From contig CANGQJ010000012.1 in NCBI GenBank assembly GCA_947456625.1, positions 1-64,000 on the forward strand: 64,000 nucleotides of DNA. The letters run 5' to 3'. Positions within the stretch are counted from its first letter, which is position 1. Each line of letters begins with the position of its first letter. Positions 17,502-25,837 of this stretch are shown here, one piece after another. The stretch is from Bacteroidota bacterium. GTDB taxonomy: Bacteria > Bacteroidota > Bacteroidia > Chitinophagales > Chitinophagaceae. A model generated the notes under the pieces. That model was not told the DNA's origin. It made no database searches and saw nothing but the letters and a program-made list of their open reading frames with translations. A program made the position numbers and the translations under genes.

Positions 17502-18272
17502 TTAAAACTTCAAATGGCGAACTGTTTGACCGTTATTAATTAATTGCTTTAGGGAAGCGATACCAATTTTTAAATGTCTTTCTACAAACTCGGCAGTCAC
17601 TTTAATATCACTTGCTTCCGTCTTCACACCTTCGGGAATCATTGGTGAATCACTCACTAATAATAAAGCACCTGTAGGAATTTTGTTGTAAAAACCTACC
17701 GTAAAAATGGTAGCAGTTTCCATATCAATGGCATAGGCGCGGAGCTTAGTTAGGTAATCCTTAAACGCCTCATCATGTTCCCAAACGCGGCGGTTGGTGG
17801 TATATACAGTACCTGTCCAATAGTCTACTTGACTATCTCTAATGGTGGTTGAAATTGCTTTTTGTAATGCGAATGCTGGTAGTGCTGGCACTTCGGCTGG
17901 GAAATAGTCATTGGAAGTTCCTTCCCCCCTAATGGCTGCTATAGGTAAAATTAAATCACCTATTGAGTTTCGTTTTTTTAAGCCGCCGCATTTCCCTAAA
18001 AATAAAACTGCTTCGGGTTGAATAGCCGATAATAAATCCATAATAGTTGCTGCACCAGGACTTCCCATTCCAAAATTTATAATGGTAATACCGTCGGCTG
18101 TAGCACACTGCATGGGCCTATCTTTTCCAATTACTTCAACACCATTCCACTCTGCAAACATATTTACATAGTTGCTAAAATTGGTCAATAAGATATACTT
18201 CCCAAATTGATCTAAGCTGGCGCCAGTATACCTAGGCAGCCAATTGTTTACAATTTCTTCTTTCGTTTTCAT
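17502..18272 (-). CDS. amn: AMP nucleosidase
   Basis: A 256-residue PNP/UDP-phosphorylase-family nucleosidase that splits AMP into adenine and ribose 5-phosphate. INFGMGSPGAATIMDLL is the phosphate/ribose motif, FLGKCGGLK follows, and AIDMETATIFTVG is the purine-site signature with the conserved Met-Glu; SDSPMIPEGVKTE completes the active site. The short Bacteroidota-type enzyme has this length, unlike the longer E. coli Amn. An MTA/SAH nucleosidase is a less likely alternative. It is divergent from the HsdR-N-like gene. Confidence 0.85.
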   Translation of the reverse strand: MKTKEEIVNNWLPRYTGASLDQFGKYILLTNFSNYVNMFAEWNGVEVIGKDRPMQCATADGITIINFGMGSPGAATIMDLLSAIQPEAVLFLGKCGGLKKRNSIGDLILPIAAIRGEGTSNDYFPAEVPALPAFALQKAISTTIRDSQVDYWTGTVYTTNRRVWEHDEAFKDYLTKLRAYAIDMETATIFTVGFYNKIPTGALLLVSDSPMIPEGVKTEASDIKVTAEFVERHLKIGIASLKQLINNGQTVRHLKF

Positions 18273-18338
18273 AAGCGTATCTTTGATTAAATCTCAATAG
18301 AGTTAATATATAAAAATACAAATTTTATTGGACATAGC

Positions 18339-18761
18339 ATGATATCCCTAAATTACCCATCCTACCCGTTTAAAATAAAGGAAAAGGAAATATTTGACCC
18401 ATTTAGAAAACGTTGGGTTTCACTTACTCCGGAGGAATGGGTTAGACAAAACATGCTACAATATTTAGTGCAGGCTTGCAATTACCCTGCTGCACTTATT
18501 GCTGTGGAGAAACAAATCCAGTTGGGTGAACTTAATAAACGCTTTGATATTGTAGTTTATAAAAATGAAAAACCTTGGATTATAATTGAGTGTAAAGAGG
18601 CAAATATTGCTATTACCGATAAAACCATTGCACAATTGTATCAGTACCAACAAGTATTAGAAGCCGAATATTTATTTGCAAGCAATGGACACGAAACCAT
18701 TGGGGCAGAAATACAATCGGGGAAACTGCATGCGCTGCAAAATTTCCCCGAGTATGTATAA
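18339..18761 (+). CDS. HsdR N-terminal-like (type I restriction enzyme R domain) protein
   Basis: A 140-residue protein equal to the N-terminal nuclease-like domain of type I restriction subunits (HSDR_N_2 type). The PD-(D/E)xK pattern is intact: D70 in RFDIVVY, then E84-x-K86 in IIIECKEANI. There is no helicase, methylase or specificity subunit nearby, so it is not part of a restriction system here. Such solitary genes are widespread in Bacteroidota and their role is unknown; DNA repair or a house-keeping nuclease is an inference. Convergent with the glutamate dehydrogenase gene. Confidence 0.8.
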   Translation: MISLNYPSYPFKIKEKEIFDPFRKRWVSLTPEEWVRQNMLQYLVQACNYPAALIAVEKQIQLGELNKRFDIVVYKNEKPWIIIECKEANIAITDKTIAQLYQYQQVLEAEYLFASNGHETIGAEIQSGKLHALQNFPEYV

Positions 18762-18775
18762 TTTTTAGAAAACTA

Positions 18776-20197
18776 TTATGGGAAGATCCCTAACTCTGCA
18801 TATGAGGTTCCCACTTTATCAATGGCACAAACATAAGCTGCAGTGCGCATATCTGGAATAGAAGGATTTGCTTTCCAAATGTCCATAATTTCTCTGGTTG
18901 CATTAATCATAGTTTCCTCTAGGCCACTATGCACTAAATCAATTTCATCTGGTCCGTGCGCAATAATTTGCTTTTCAGCAGTGGTTACTTTTTTGCCAGT
19001 TAATTCTTCTATTTGATTTAAGATATTAATATTTGCATTTTCGGTGAAGCGTTTTTCTAAACGACCATAACGAACGTGACTTAAATTCTTTAACCACTCA
19101 AAGTAGGAAACTGTTACCCCGCCTGCATTTAAATACATATCGGGAATAACTAAAATTCCTTTTTTTGCAAATATTTCATCCGCTTCGGGAGTTAAAGGAC
19201 CATTGGCAGCTTCTCCAATTATTTTTGCTTTAATACGCGGCGCATTACTACCATCAATTACATTTTCAAGTGCTGCTGGAATTAAAATATCACATTCCAT
19301 TTCAAGTGCGTCTGCACTTTTTTCAATATTGGTTGCTCCTGGAAAATTTAAAATACTACCTGTAGTTTTACGATGTTGAAAAACAGCTTCCTCATTTAAT
19401 CCATCTTTACAATAAATAGCTCCTTCGTATTCTGCAATGGCAATTACTTTAGCACCATGTTCTCTAAAAAACTTTGCAGTATAATATCCAACATTACCTA
19501 ATCCTTGAACAATTACGTTTTTATTTTCAATACCAACAGTAAGTCCAGCCTTTGCCATTACGTCCGGCATTAAACAAACTTCGCGTACTCCATAAAATAC
19601 ACCAAGTCCAGTTGCTTCCTTACGACCTCTAACCCCACCTAATGAAATTGGCTTCCCGGTTACACAACCTGCAGCGTCAATTTCACCTGGCTTTAAAGAT
19701 TGATAAGTATCCACAATCCATGCCATTTCTCTTTCACCAGTTCCGTAATCAGGAGCTGGCACATCAATACCAGGACCAATAAAATTTTTCTTGACTAATT
19801 CAGAAGTATATCTTCTTGTAATTTTTTCAAGCTCATACGCACTTAAAGTTCTAGGGCTAATTTTAATACCACCCTTTGCACCACCAAATGGCACGTTAAC
19901 AATTGCACATTTGTAAGTCATTAAAGCAGCAAGTGCCATTACTTCATCCTGATTCACTGCCATACTAAAACGAATACCCCCTTTACATGGTGATTTATGT
20001 TGAGAGTGTTGAACACGGTATGCTTCAATAACTTCAATACGACCATCGTCCATTTTTACAGGAAAACGCATACTATATATGCTATTACAAGCTTTAATTT
20101 GCTCTAATATACCATTCTCCCATTTTGTAAACTTTGATGCTTTGTCAAAACTGCGCTCTACACTTTGAAAAAAGCTATATTCTATACTCACTGACAT
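18776..20197 (-). CDS. Glu/Leu/Phe/Val dehydrogenase (glutamate dehydrogenase family)
   Basis: A 473-residue amino-acid dehydrogenase catalysing oxidative deamination, most likely of glutamate. The substrate-binding KGGIRFS (72-78) and the catalytic lysine K108 in [10 protein letters not shown] are present, followed by the NAD(P) Rossmann motif GLGNVG. It is longer than the common 415-430-residue enzyme. It follows ccmC and ccmD on the minus strand with a 27-nt gap and may share their transcript. The substrate and cofactor specificity are inferred. Confidence 0.88.
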   Translation of the reverse strand: MSVSIEYSFFQSVERSFDKASKFTKWENGILEQIKACNSIYSMRFPVKMDDGRIEVIEAYRVQHSQHKSPCKGGIRFSMAVNQDEVMALAALMTYKCAIVNVPFGGAKGGIKISPRTLSAYELEKITRRYTSELVKKNFIGPGIDVPAPDYGTGEREMAWIVDTYQSLKPGEIDAAGCVTGKPISLGGVRGRKEATGLGVFYGVREVCLMPDVMAKAGLTVGIENKNVIVQGLGNVGYYTAKFFREHGAKVIAIAEYEGAIYCKDGLNEEAVFQHRKTTGSILNFPGATNIEKSADALEMECDILIPAALENVIDGSNAPRIKAKIIGEAANGPLTPEADEIFAKKGILVIPDMYLNAGGVTVSYFEWLKNLSHVRYGRLEKRFTENANINILNQIEELTGKKVTTAEKQIIAHGPDEIDLVHSGLEETMINATREIMDIWKANPSIPDMRTAAYVCAIDKVGTSYAELGIFP

Positions 20198-20224
20198 AAA
20201 AATTTGTTTTTAAATGATAAATAT

Positions 20225-20386
20225 TTATTTACTTTCTAATTGAGAAACTTTTTTATCTATGCTTGCAACATAAATAAATAATCCAGTAAGTATAATGGAT
20301 ACAATAGTCATTACTAAATATATTTTACCATCTTGTACCATGATACTTTCCGATTTAACTGCTTGTGTTTGTAATAAATTGAACAT
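20225..20386 (-). CDS. ccmD: CcmD family protein
   Basis: A small gene of 53 codons read from the ATG at 20386: MFNLLQTQAVKSESIMVQDG, then a single transmembrane helix (about residues 23-42, LVMTIVSIILTGLFIYVA), and a charged tail SIDKKVSQLESK. One membrane span with a charged, coiled-coil-like cytoplasmic tail is the CcmD layout, and the gene lies 22 nt after ccmC. CcmD aids release of heme-loaded CcmE from CcmC. The location makes the assignment convincing despite the length. Confidence 0.82.
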   Translation of the reverse strand: MFNLLQTQAVKSESIMVQDGKIYLVMTIVSIILTGLFIYVASIDKKVSQLESK

Positions 20387-20408
20387 ATGAAAAGTTTAAT
20401 TTTTAAAT

Positions 20409-21089
20409 TTATAAAAGACCATCTTTTTTAAGTTGTAATAATTGAATGCGTATGCGAATGGTACTAATCCATACGCCTAACAATGTCCAACCAATTACTG
20501 CAGGATAAAATACAGTGCGCATGCTAGCTGTCATATCCTTTCCATTCATACCCGGGTTTCCTTCACTACCCTGACCTCCAGGATGCAAACTCTCGGTAAG
20601 TCTTGGTAAAATCCAAAGGGTTGGAAATAGCATAAAGAAAGAAAAAATATTATACACTGCAGATAATCTTGCACGCTTTTCAATATCTAATAAACTGCCT
20701 CTTAAAACAAAATAAGCAAAGTATATAAGAAGCGCAATGGCAGCCCCATTTTGTTTTGGATCACCTACCCATGGACTACCCCATTGATAGTTTGCCCAAA
20801 ATGCGCCAGTGATAATTCCAAGGGTTCCAAAAACCAAACCCATGGATGCATAAGCAAAGGAGTAAACATCGTGTACAATATTTCCTGATCTTAAATATTT
20901 AACTGCATACACTAAGGATACAAATAATAAAATCATCATACCAAACCACATAGGCACATGAAAAAAGAAGTTACGAATAGACTCTTTCATACGATCATCC
21001 AACCGAGGCACCTTTACCAAAAAACCATAAGTGCAAGTGTATAGTAATAATACAAATGACAATACTTTCCACCATTTTGCTCTAAGCAT
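20409..21089 (-). CDS. ccmC: Cytochrome c biogenesis protein CcmC (heme handling)
   Basis: A 226-residue membrane protein with six hydrophobic segments. It carries the heme-handling tryptophan-rich motif WGSPWVGDPK (103-112) in a periplasmic loop and flanking histidines, H44 in FHVPMW and one in ESLHPGG. CcmC presents heme to CcmE. The ATG at 21089 is preferred; the frame is open upstream to a TTG at 21155, but this would cross a -7 box TAAGTTTG at 21135-21142. It is followed by ccmD and then the dehydrogenase gene. Confidence 0.9.
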   Translation of the reverse strand: MLRAKWWKVLSFVLLLYTCTYGFLVKVPRLDDRMKESIRNFFFHVPMWFGMMILLFVSLVYAVKYLRSGNIVHDVYSFAYASMGLVFGTLGIITGAFWANYQWGSPWVGDPKQNGAAIALLIYFAYFVLRGSLLDIEKRARLSAVYNIFSFFMLFPTLWILPRLTESLHPGGQGSEGNPGMNGKDMTASMRTVFYPAVIGWTLLGVWISTIRIRIQLLQLKKDGLL

Positions 21090-21134
21090 AATTAATTGTT
21101 TTATACCAAGTAACCTTAAACTAACAATTGTTTG

Positions 21135-21142
21135 CAAACTTA
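21135..21142 (-). promoter_or_regulatory. -7 box of the ccmC-ccmD transcript
   Basis: Minus-strand TAAGTTTG followed by C, giving a leader of about 40 nt before the ccmC ATG. No convincing -33 element. Confidence 0.45.
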
Positions 21143-21209
21143 CTGTTTTTTGCAATATTTTGAGTTTTTTAGGCCAAATACTTGTTCCACAAAATTACTG
21201 CTAAAGTTG

Positions 21210-21217
21210 TACATTTG
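21210..21217 (+). promoter_or_regulatory. -7 box of queA
   Basis: TACATTTG followed by CC. It implies a leader of about 85 nt before queA, longer than for most genes here; the leader holds a small GCC-CCGTAA-GGC hairpin but I recognise no riboswitch class. Confidence 0.5.
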
Positions 21218-21310
21218 CCTCCATAATTTTCATGCCGTAACATGAAGCGAACTGCCCCGTAAGGCTGTAGTAAACTTAATGTGGCTATCATCTTAAAATC
21301 ATAGACACAA

Positions 21311-22360
21311 ATGAAACTTTCACAATTCAGGTACGATCTTCCTTTAAATTTGATCGCACAGTACCCAACAAAACGTAGAGAAGACAGTAGACTAATGGTG
21401 GTAAACCGCCAAAATGGTCACATGGAAAATCGTCATTTTTCAGACTTATTAGAGTACTATGATGACAAGGACGTTTTCGTAGTAAATAACACAAAAGTAT
21501 TTCCAGCTAGAATGTATGGTAGAAAGGAAAAAACAGGTGCTAAAATTGAAGTTTTCCTTTTAAGAGAATTAAACAAACCAAACCGTTTATGGGACGTAAT
21601 TGTTGATCCCGCAAGAAAAATTCGTGTAGGTAACAAATTGTATTTTGGTGAGAACGAAGAATTAGTAGCTGAAGTAATTGATAACACCACAAGCCGTGGA
21701 CGTACCATTCGTTTTTTATGGGATGGTGACGATGAAGGATTTAAAAACATGCTTGAATTTTTAGGAGAAACTCCATTACCTAAATACATTAAGCGTAAAC
21801 CAGACGAAGAAGATAAAGACAGATACCAAACGGTATATGCAAAGCACGAAGGTGCTGTTGCTGCGCCTACTGCTGGATTGCACTTTAGTAAAGAATTAAT
21901 TAAGCGTGCCGAAATTATTGGTATTCGCTTTGCTGAAGTAACCTTACATACAGGATTAAGTACATTCCGTCCTATTGAAGTAGAGGATTTAAGTAAGCAC
22001 AAAATGGATGCCGAGTATTTTAAAATAGACGATGACGCTTGTCGCATTATTAATACTGCAAAAGAAAATGGCCGTCGCGTATGTTCTATAGGCACCACAG
22101 CTATGCGCGCAATGGAAAGTAGCGTAACTGCACAACGTTTATTAAAGCCAGCCGAGGGATGGACTAACCATTTTATTCACCCTCCTTACAACTTTAATAT
22201 TGCAGATAGTTTAGTTACCAACTTTCACTTACCAAAAACAAGTTTATTAATTATGACTTGTGCATTTGCCGGTTACGAATTAGCAATGGAAGCTTACAAA
22301 AAAGCAATTAAAGACAAATACCGTTTCTTCAGCTATGGTGACGCTTTATTATTTATCTAA
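21311..22360 (+). CDS. queA: S-adenosylmethionine:tRNA ribosyltransferase-isomerase
   Basis: A 349-residue enzyme that transfers and isomerises the ribosyl part of SAM to 7-aminomethyl-7-deazaguanine in tRNA, giving epoxyqueuosine. The N-terminus [17 protein letters not shown] and PLPKYIKR, the [15 protein letters not shown] motif, and [11 protein letters not shown] are family hallmarks. The tgt gene for the preceding base-exchange step is also in this window at 56.4-57.5 kb. Its stop codon lies inside the first copy of a duplicated hairpin repeat. Confidence 0.96.
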   Translation: MKLSQFRYDLPLNLIAQYPTKRREDSRLMVVNRQNGHMENRHFSDLLEYYDDKDVFVVNNTKVFPARMYGRKEKTGAKIEVFLLRELNKPNRLWDVIVDPARKIRVGNKLYFGENEELVAEVIDNTTSRGRTIRFLWDGDDEGFKNMLEFLGETPLPKYIKRKPDEEDKDRYQTVYAKHEGAVAAPTAGLHFSKELIKRAEIIGIRFAEVTLHTGLSTFRPIEVEDLSKHKMDAEYFKIDDDACRIINTAKENGRRVCSIGTTAMRAMESSVTAQRLLKPAEGWTNHFIHPPYNFNIADSLVTNFHLPKTSLLIMTCAFAGYELAMEAYKKAIKDKYRFFSYGDALLFI

Positions 22361-22557
22361 CATTTTCTGTGAAAATAAAGTTAGATAAATAATACTTTAA
22401 TGATTTTTTAATAATTGCTTCTTATATTTTATAAAGAAGCAATTATTAAGTATTTATCTAACATTTTCTGTGAAAATAAAGTTAGATAAATAATACTCTT
22501 ATGATTTTTACTTCTTGTACATTTAAAAAGAGCCAAATGCAATATTTGGCTCTTTTT
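22350..22557 (+). repeat. Duplicated hairpin unit plus two more hairpins after queA
   Basis: A unit of about 60 nt occurs twice, at 22350-22409 and 22451-22510; the first 47 bases are identical. Each unit folds: TATTTATCTAAC pairs with GTTAGATAAATA, with an inner ATTTTC/GAAAAT pair. Between the copies is a perfect 15-bp hairpin (22409-22423 with 22434-22448, TAATAATTGCTTCTT). A canonical terminator follows, AAAAAGAGCCAAAT/ATTTGGCTCTTTTT (22525-22538, 22544-22557). The first copy contains the queA stop. The rest of the gene-free stretch 22361-22763 holds the palindromic element at 22619-22730. Confidence 0.8.
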
Positions 22558-22618
22558 TATTGGTTAAAATGAAAATTTTATAACTGTTTTTTTAAAGCAT
22601 TTTCTAATCGCGAACATT

Positions 22619-22730
22619 TGTGAATAGCGTTAAAAAAATGACTTAAGTTCATCGTTAAAAAATTGTGCATGTCTGAGCGAAGCGAGTTCACAATTTTAGA
22701 TGAACGTAGTTATTTTTAGCGTCATTCACA
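22619..22730. repeat. Second palindromic element with TGAGCGAAGCGA in the loop
   Basis: An imperfect long hairpin: the left arm (about 22619-22667) and right arm (about 22689-22730) share TGAAT, GCGTTAAAAA, GTTCATC and AAATTGTG in complementary order. The loop carries TGAGCGAAGCGA (22674-22685), identical to 8105-8116. A degenerate GAGAGCGATG follows at 22733-22743. It lies between queA and lysC with no open reading frame. Confidence 0.5.
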
Positions 22731-22763
22731 GCTGAGAGCGATGGAAAATAGTTTATAAAAACA

Positions 22764-24083
22764 CTACAAATTGAAAAGTCCTTTATTAACTAGTTGCAAA
22801 GTTTTTGTTTTATATGCACTTGGCAATAATAATGAAATATTATGAGGGCTTCCGCCATAGCTAACCATGGTTACCGGCACTTCATAGATGGCTTCAAATA
22901 ATTTTTTAAGGATTGAATCGGTTTTAGCAATCTCGTTACCTACAATAGAAACAATAGTTTGCTCTTTATCAATTTCAATTGAAGCAAAATTACTAAGCTC
23001 TTCAATAATTTCAGCTAAACGAGCATCGTTATCAATGGTTACTGATACTGCTACCTCCGAAGTAGTAATCATATCAATGGAAGTTTTATACTTCTCAAAT
23101 ACTTCAAATATTTTTCTTAAAAATCCATAAGCAAGTAACATTCTGCTACTCTTAATTTTAACAGCAATAATTCCATCCTTTGCAGCTACTGCTTTCACAC
23201 CTACCGTACCTGCTTCCTTTTTAATTACAGTACCAGCAGCCGAAGGTTCCATGGTATTTAACAGTTTAACAGGAACGTTTTCTTGTTGTGCTGGCCAAAT
23301 ACAAGTTGGATGTAAAATTTTTGCTCCAAAATAGGCAAGCTCAGCAGCCTCATCAAAACTTAGTTGTTCAATGGCAACTGTTTTGTCCACTACTCTTGGA
23401 TCGTTGTTGTGCATGCCATCAATGTCGGTCCATATTTCACAAACACTTGCTTTTAATGCAGCTGCAATTAATGAAGCAGTATAATCGCTTCCCCCTCTTT
23501 TTAAATTATCAACTTCTCCTTTTGAATTTCTACAAATATACCCTTGTGTAACAAACAATTTTTTACCCGGATAAGCTGCAAGAACCAAATTTAATTTTTC
23601 TCTGATAGCTGCTAAGTCTGGCTCATCATTTGCATCCAAACGCATGAATTCTAAAGCAGGAATTAAAGCATGATCAATATTTTCTTGCTCTAAATACAAA
23701 GAAAATAATTTGGTACTCATTAACTCACCTTGAGCTAATATATCTCGGTTTAAAGCATCACTTAGAGAAATACGTTGAGTGATTCTTAAAAACTCAAAGT
23801 GCTCATCAATAATTGAATTAGCTTTTGCCCTTAAAGTATCTGATTTTAATAAATCTAAAATAAAAGCACGATAATGTTTTTCAAGTGTATCCACTTGACT
23901 GTTTGCACCCGCCTTATCGGACTTAGCTAAAAAATCGCTTAAACCAACCAATGCATTGGTTGTTCCACTTAAAGCACTTAATACAACTATAGTAGGCTCA
24001 GCATCTCTTGTTATTAATTGAGACACTTGATGCATACGTTCTGGCTTTCCAACACTGGTGCCACCAAACTTCATTATCTTCAT
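22764..24083 (-). CDS. lysC: Aspartate kinase (monofunctional)
   Basis: First enzyme of the aspartate family (Lys, Thr, Met) pathway. MKIMKFGGTSVGKPER is the N-terminal kinase motif; the catalytic domain includes KRGGSDYTASLIA and the C-terminal ACT region (about 310-439) gives feedback control. No homoserine dehydrogenase domain is fused. The ATG at 24083 gives 439 residues; an ATG at 24092 adds three. A -7 box TACATTTG lies at 24105-24112 on the minus strand. metX and metZ downstream in the pathway are also in the window. Confidence 0.92.
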   Translation of the reverse strand: MKIMKFGGTSVGKPERMHQVSQLITRDAEPTIVVLSALSGTTNALVGLSDFLAKSDKAGANSQVDTLEKHYRAFILDLLKSDTLRAKANSIIDEHFEFLRITQRISLSDALNRDILAQGELMSTKLFSLYLEQENIDHALIPALEFMRLDANDEPDLAAIREKLNLVLAAYPGKKLFVTQGYICRNSKGEVDNLKRGGSDYTASLIAAALKASVCEIWTDIDGMHNNDPRVVDKTVAIEQLSFDEAAELAYFGAKILHPTCIWPAQQENVPVKLLNTMEPSAAGTVIKKEAGTVGVKAVAAKDGIIAVKIKSSRMLLAYGFLRKIFEVFEKYKTSIDMITTSEVAVSVTIDNDARLAEIIEELSNFASIEIDKEQTIVSIVGNEIAKTDSILKKLFEAIYEVPVTMVSYGGSPHNISLLLPSAYKTKTLQLVNKGLFNL

Positions 24084-24104
24084 AGACAGCATTTATTAGA
24101 GGTG

Positions 24105-24112
24105 CAAATGTA
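24105..24112 (-). promoter_or_regulatory. -7 box of lysC
   Basis: Minus-strand TACATTTG followed by C, 12-21 nt before the two possible ATG codons. Confidence 0.45.
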
Positions 24113-24176
24113 AAAAGTAAATTGGAAAACAGGCGTTAGTCTTAAATAAAATGACCGCTATTTAAAATAATAATTA

Positions 24177-25256
24177 CTAAAATACGAGCGCAAACTTTTC
24201 AGCTAATTGCGTTAAGTCCTTAACCACATCCTTAACCAGTGGAATGCCATTTAACATGCGCTCCCCTTCCATTATTCTTTCCAAATCACCAGCTACATAT
24301 ACGCGCTCTTGGCCATTAATAGGCTTGGCATTTCTGAATCTTTTTAACCATAAATCCATATTGTTTTTAAAATCATTGGCAGGCCTGAAAGCATCAATAC
24401 GCATTGCTCCTAAAAAATGTCCTAATCCTTCCCCAGGCATATTTTCTGGCATGGGAACATACGCAGGAAACGGAGGTGCCCAGGGACCAAAACTGGCGCC
24501 ACTTAAAACACCACTAAATATATCCACCATACTCCCCAATGCATATCCTTTATGACTACCTAATTCTTTTTCAGAACCCAATGGTAATAAAGCTCCTCCC
24601 TCTTTTAAAATATGTGCGTTATTACTTGCATTACCTTTTGCATCCTGAGCCCAACCAGTTGGAATGGATTGATTATTTCTTTGCGCAATTTCTAGTTTTC
24701 CATTTGCTGCGGTGGTAGTTGCAAAATCGGCAACAAAGGGCGCTTCATTTCCTGCTGGCACTGCCATTGCAATTGGATTGGTACCTAACATTTTTTCTGC
24801 AGCATACGTTGGTGCTACTAATGCAGTTGCATTAGTCATTGCCATGCCTATCATGTCTTGCGATAAAGCCATCATTGCATGATATCCTGCAATTCCAAAA
24901 TGATTACTATTTTTTACACTCACCCAACCTGTTCCAACATTTTTTGCTTTTTCAATTGCAATTTGCATTGCTTTAGGTGCCACTACAAGCCCCAATCCTT
25001 TATCGCCATCTAATACAGCTGTAGAAGGCGTCTCATGAACAATATGAATATTAGGTGTTGCATTAATTCTGCCTACTTCCCATAATCTTACATATCCAAT
25101 TAAACGTGCAATTCCATGACTATCTATCCCTCTTAAATCGGCCGACAATAAAACACTGGTAGCTAAACTAGCATCTTCATTTGAACAACCCATTTTTAAA
25201 AAAACATTTAATGCAAATGCATATAATTGTTGGTAAGAATAAATTTTATCGCTCAT
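24177..25256 (-). CDS. Ldh family oxidoreductase (malate/L-lactate/ureidoglycolate dehydrogenase type)
   Basis: A 359-residue NAD(P)-dependent 2-hydroxyacid dehydrogenase of the type II (MDH2/LDH2) fold. Motifs include LLSADLRGIDSHG with the catalytic-type histidine, VKNSNHFGIAGYHAM, and VAPTYAAEKMLGTNPIA; GSHKGYALGSMVDIF is near the C-terminus. The substrate (malate, lactate, sulfolactate or similar) cannot be decided. A frame open to GTG at 25265 would start inside a TAAATTTG box (25263-25270), so I use the ATG at 25256; if that box is the -7 element the mRNA is nearly leaderless. Confidence 0.85.
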   Translation of the reverse strand: MSDKIYSYQQLYAFALNVFLKMGCSNEDASLATSVLLSADLRGIDSHGIARLIGYVRLWEVGRINATPNIHIVHETPSTAVLDGDKGLGLVVAPKAMQIAIEKAKNVGTGWVSVKNSNHFGIAGYHAMMALSQDMIGMAMTNATALVAPTYAAEKMLGTNPIAMAVPAGNEAPFVADFATTTAANGKLEIAQRNNQSIPTGWAQDAKGNASNNAHILKEGGALLPLGSEKELGSHKGYALGSMVDIFSGVLSGASFGPWAPPFPAYVPMPENMPGEGLGHFLGAMRIDAFRPANDFKNNMDLWLKRFRNAKPINGQERVYVAGDLERIMEGERMLNGIPLVKDVVKDLTQLAEKFALVF

Positions 25257-25275
25257 AGAGCACAAATTTACGCAT

Positions 25276-25303
25276 AAAAAAAGGTGTACCGAAGCACACC
25301 TTT
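25276..25303 (-). terminator. Terminator of ssb
   Basis: On the minus strand AAAGGTGT pairs with ACACCTTT around GCTTCGGT, followed by a T run. It lies 20 nt after the ssb stop and before the Ldh-type gene. Confidence 0.8.
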
Positions 25304-25323
25304 ATAAAAATTAGTTATGAATA

Positions 25324-25743
25324 CTAAAATGGTAAATCGTCTGCTACAGATGAATCGTCATTTGAATTATTTGGAGCATAAGTAGCACCTGCACTTTGAT
25401 CTGGTGCTGGACTATCTCCACCATTTCCTCTGCTACCTAATAACTGAACCGAACCAATTCGTAAAGTTAATGAAGCACCATTACGTCCATCTGCTGTTGT
25501 GTAAGTTCTTACATCCGGTGTACCTTCTACATACACTTGCGTTCCTTTCTTTAAATATGGAGCAACCGCTGTTCGGTCTGTCCAATAAGAACAATCCACC
25601 CAGGTAGTTCTGTCTTTTTGATTGCCTTGCGCATCTTTAAAACGTTCTGTATGTGCAACGTTAAAGTTGATTACAGACTTGCCATTCACATTGTTTACTT
25701 GAGCATCTTTGCCCAAATTTCCGATTACTTGTAATTTGATCAT
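25324..25743 (-). CDS. ssb: Single-stranded DNA-binding protein
   Basis: From the ATG at 25743, 139 residues. An OB fold occupies about 1-105 (MIKLQVIGNLGKDAQV, WVDCSYWTDR, VEGTPDVRTYTTADGR), then a Ser/Asn/Asp-rich linker and the acidic tip ADDLPF, which recruits SSB partner proteins. The longer frame to 25818 has no homologous sequence before MIKLQV. Divergent from mnmA. Confidence 0.95.
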   Translation of the reverse strand: MIKLQVIGNLGKDAQVNNVNGKSVINFNVAHTERFKDAQGNQKDRTTWVDCSYWTDRTAVAPYLKKGTQVYVEGTPDVRTYTTADGRNGASLTLRIGSVQLLGSRGNGGDSPAPDQSAGATYAPNNSNDDSSVADDLPF

Positions 25744-25799
25744 TTTCTTAAATTTTGTCGTTATATGAAAGTGAAGATAGGAATTTTCGGTAAATGAGT

Positions 25800-25807
25800 T
25801 ACTTTTG
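25800..25807 (+). promoter_or_regulatory. -7 box of mnmA
   Basis: TACTTTTG, about 30 nt before the mnmA ATG. Confidence 0.45.
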
Positions 25808-25837
25808 TGCCAAGCCAACTTTTAACTGGCCAAGAAA

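Noticed and set aside
18339..18761. Restriction-modification locus
   Set aside because: Only an HsdR-N-like domain is present; no methylase, specificity or helicase genes nearby.
21218..21310. preQ1 riboswitch before queA
   Set aside because: I could not find the hairpin plus A-rich tail pattern of preQ1-I or the other preQ1 classes; kept only as an open leader question.
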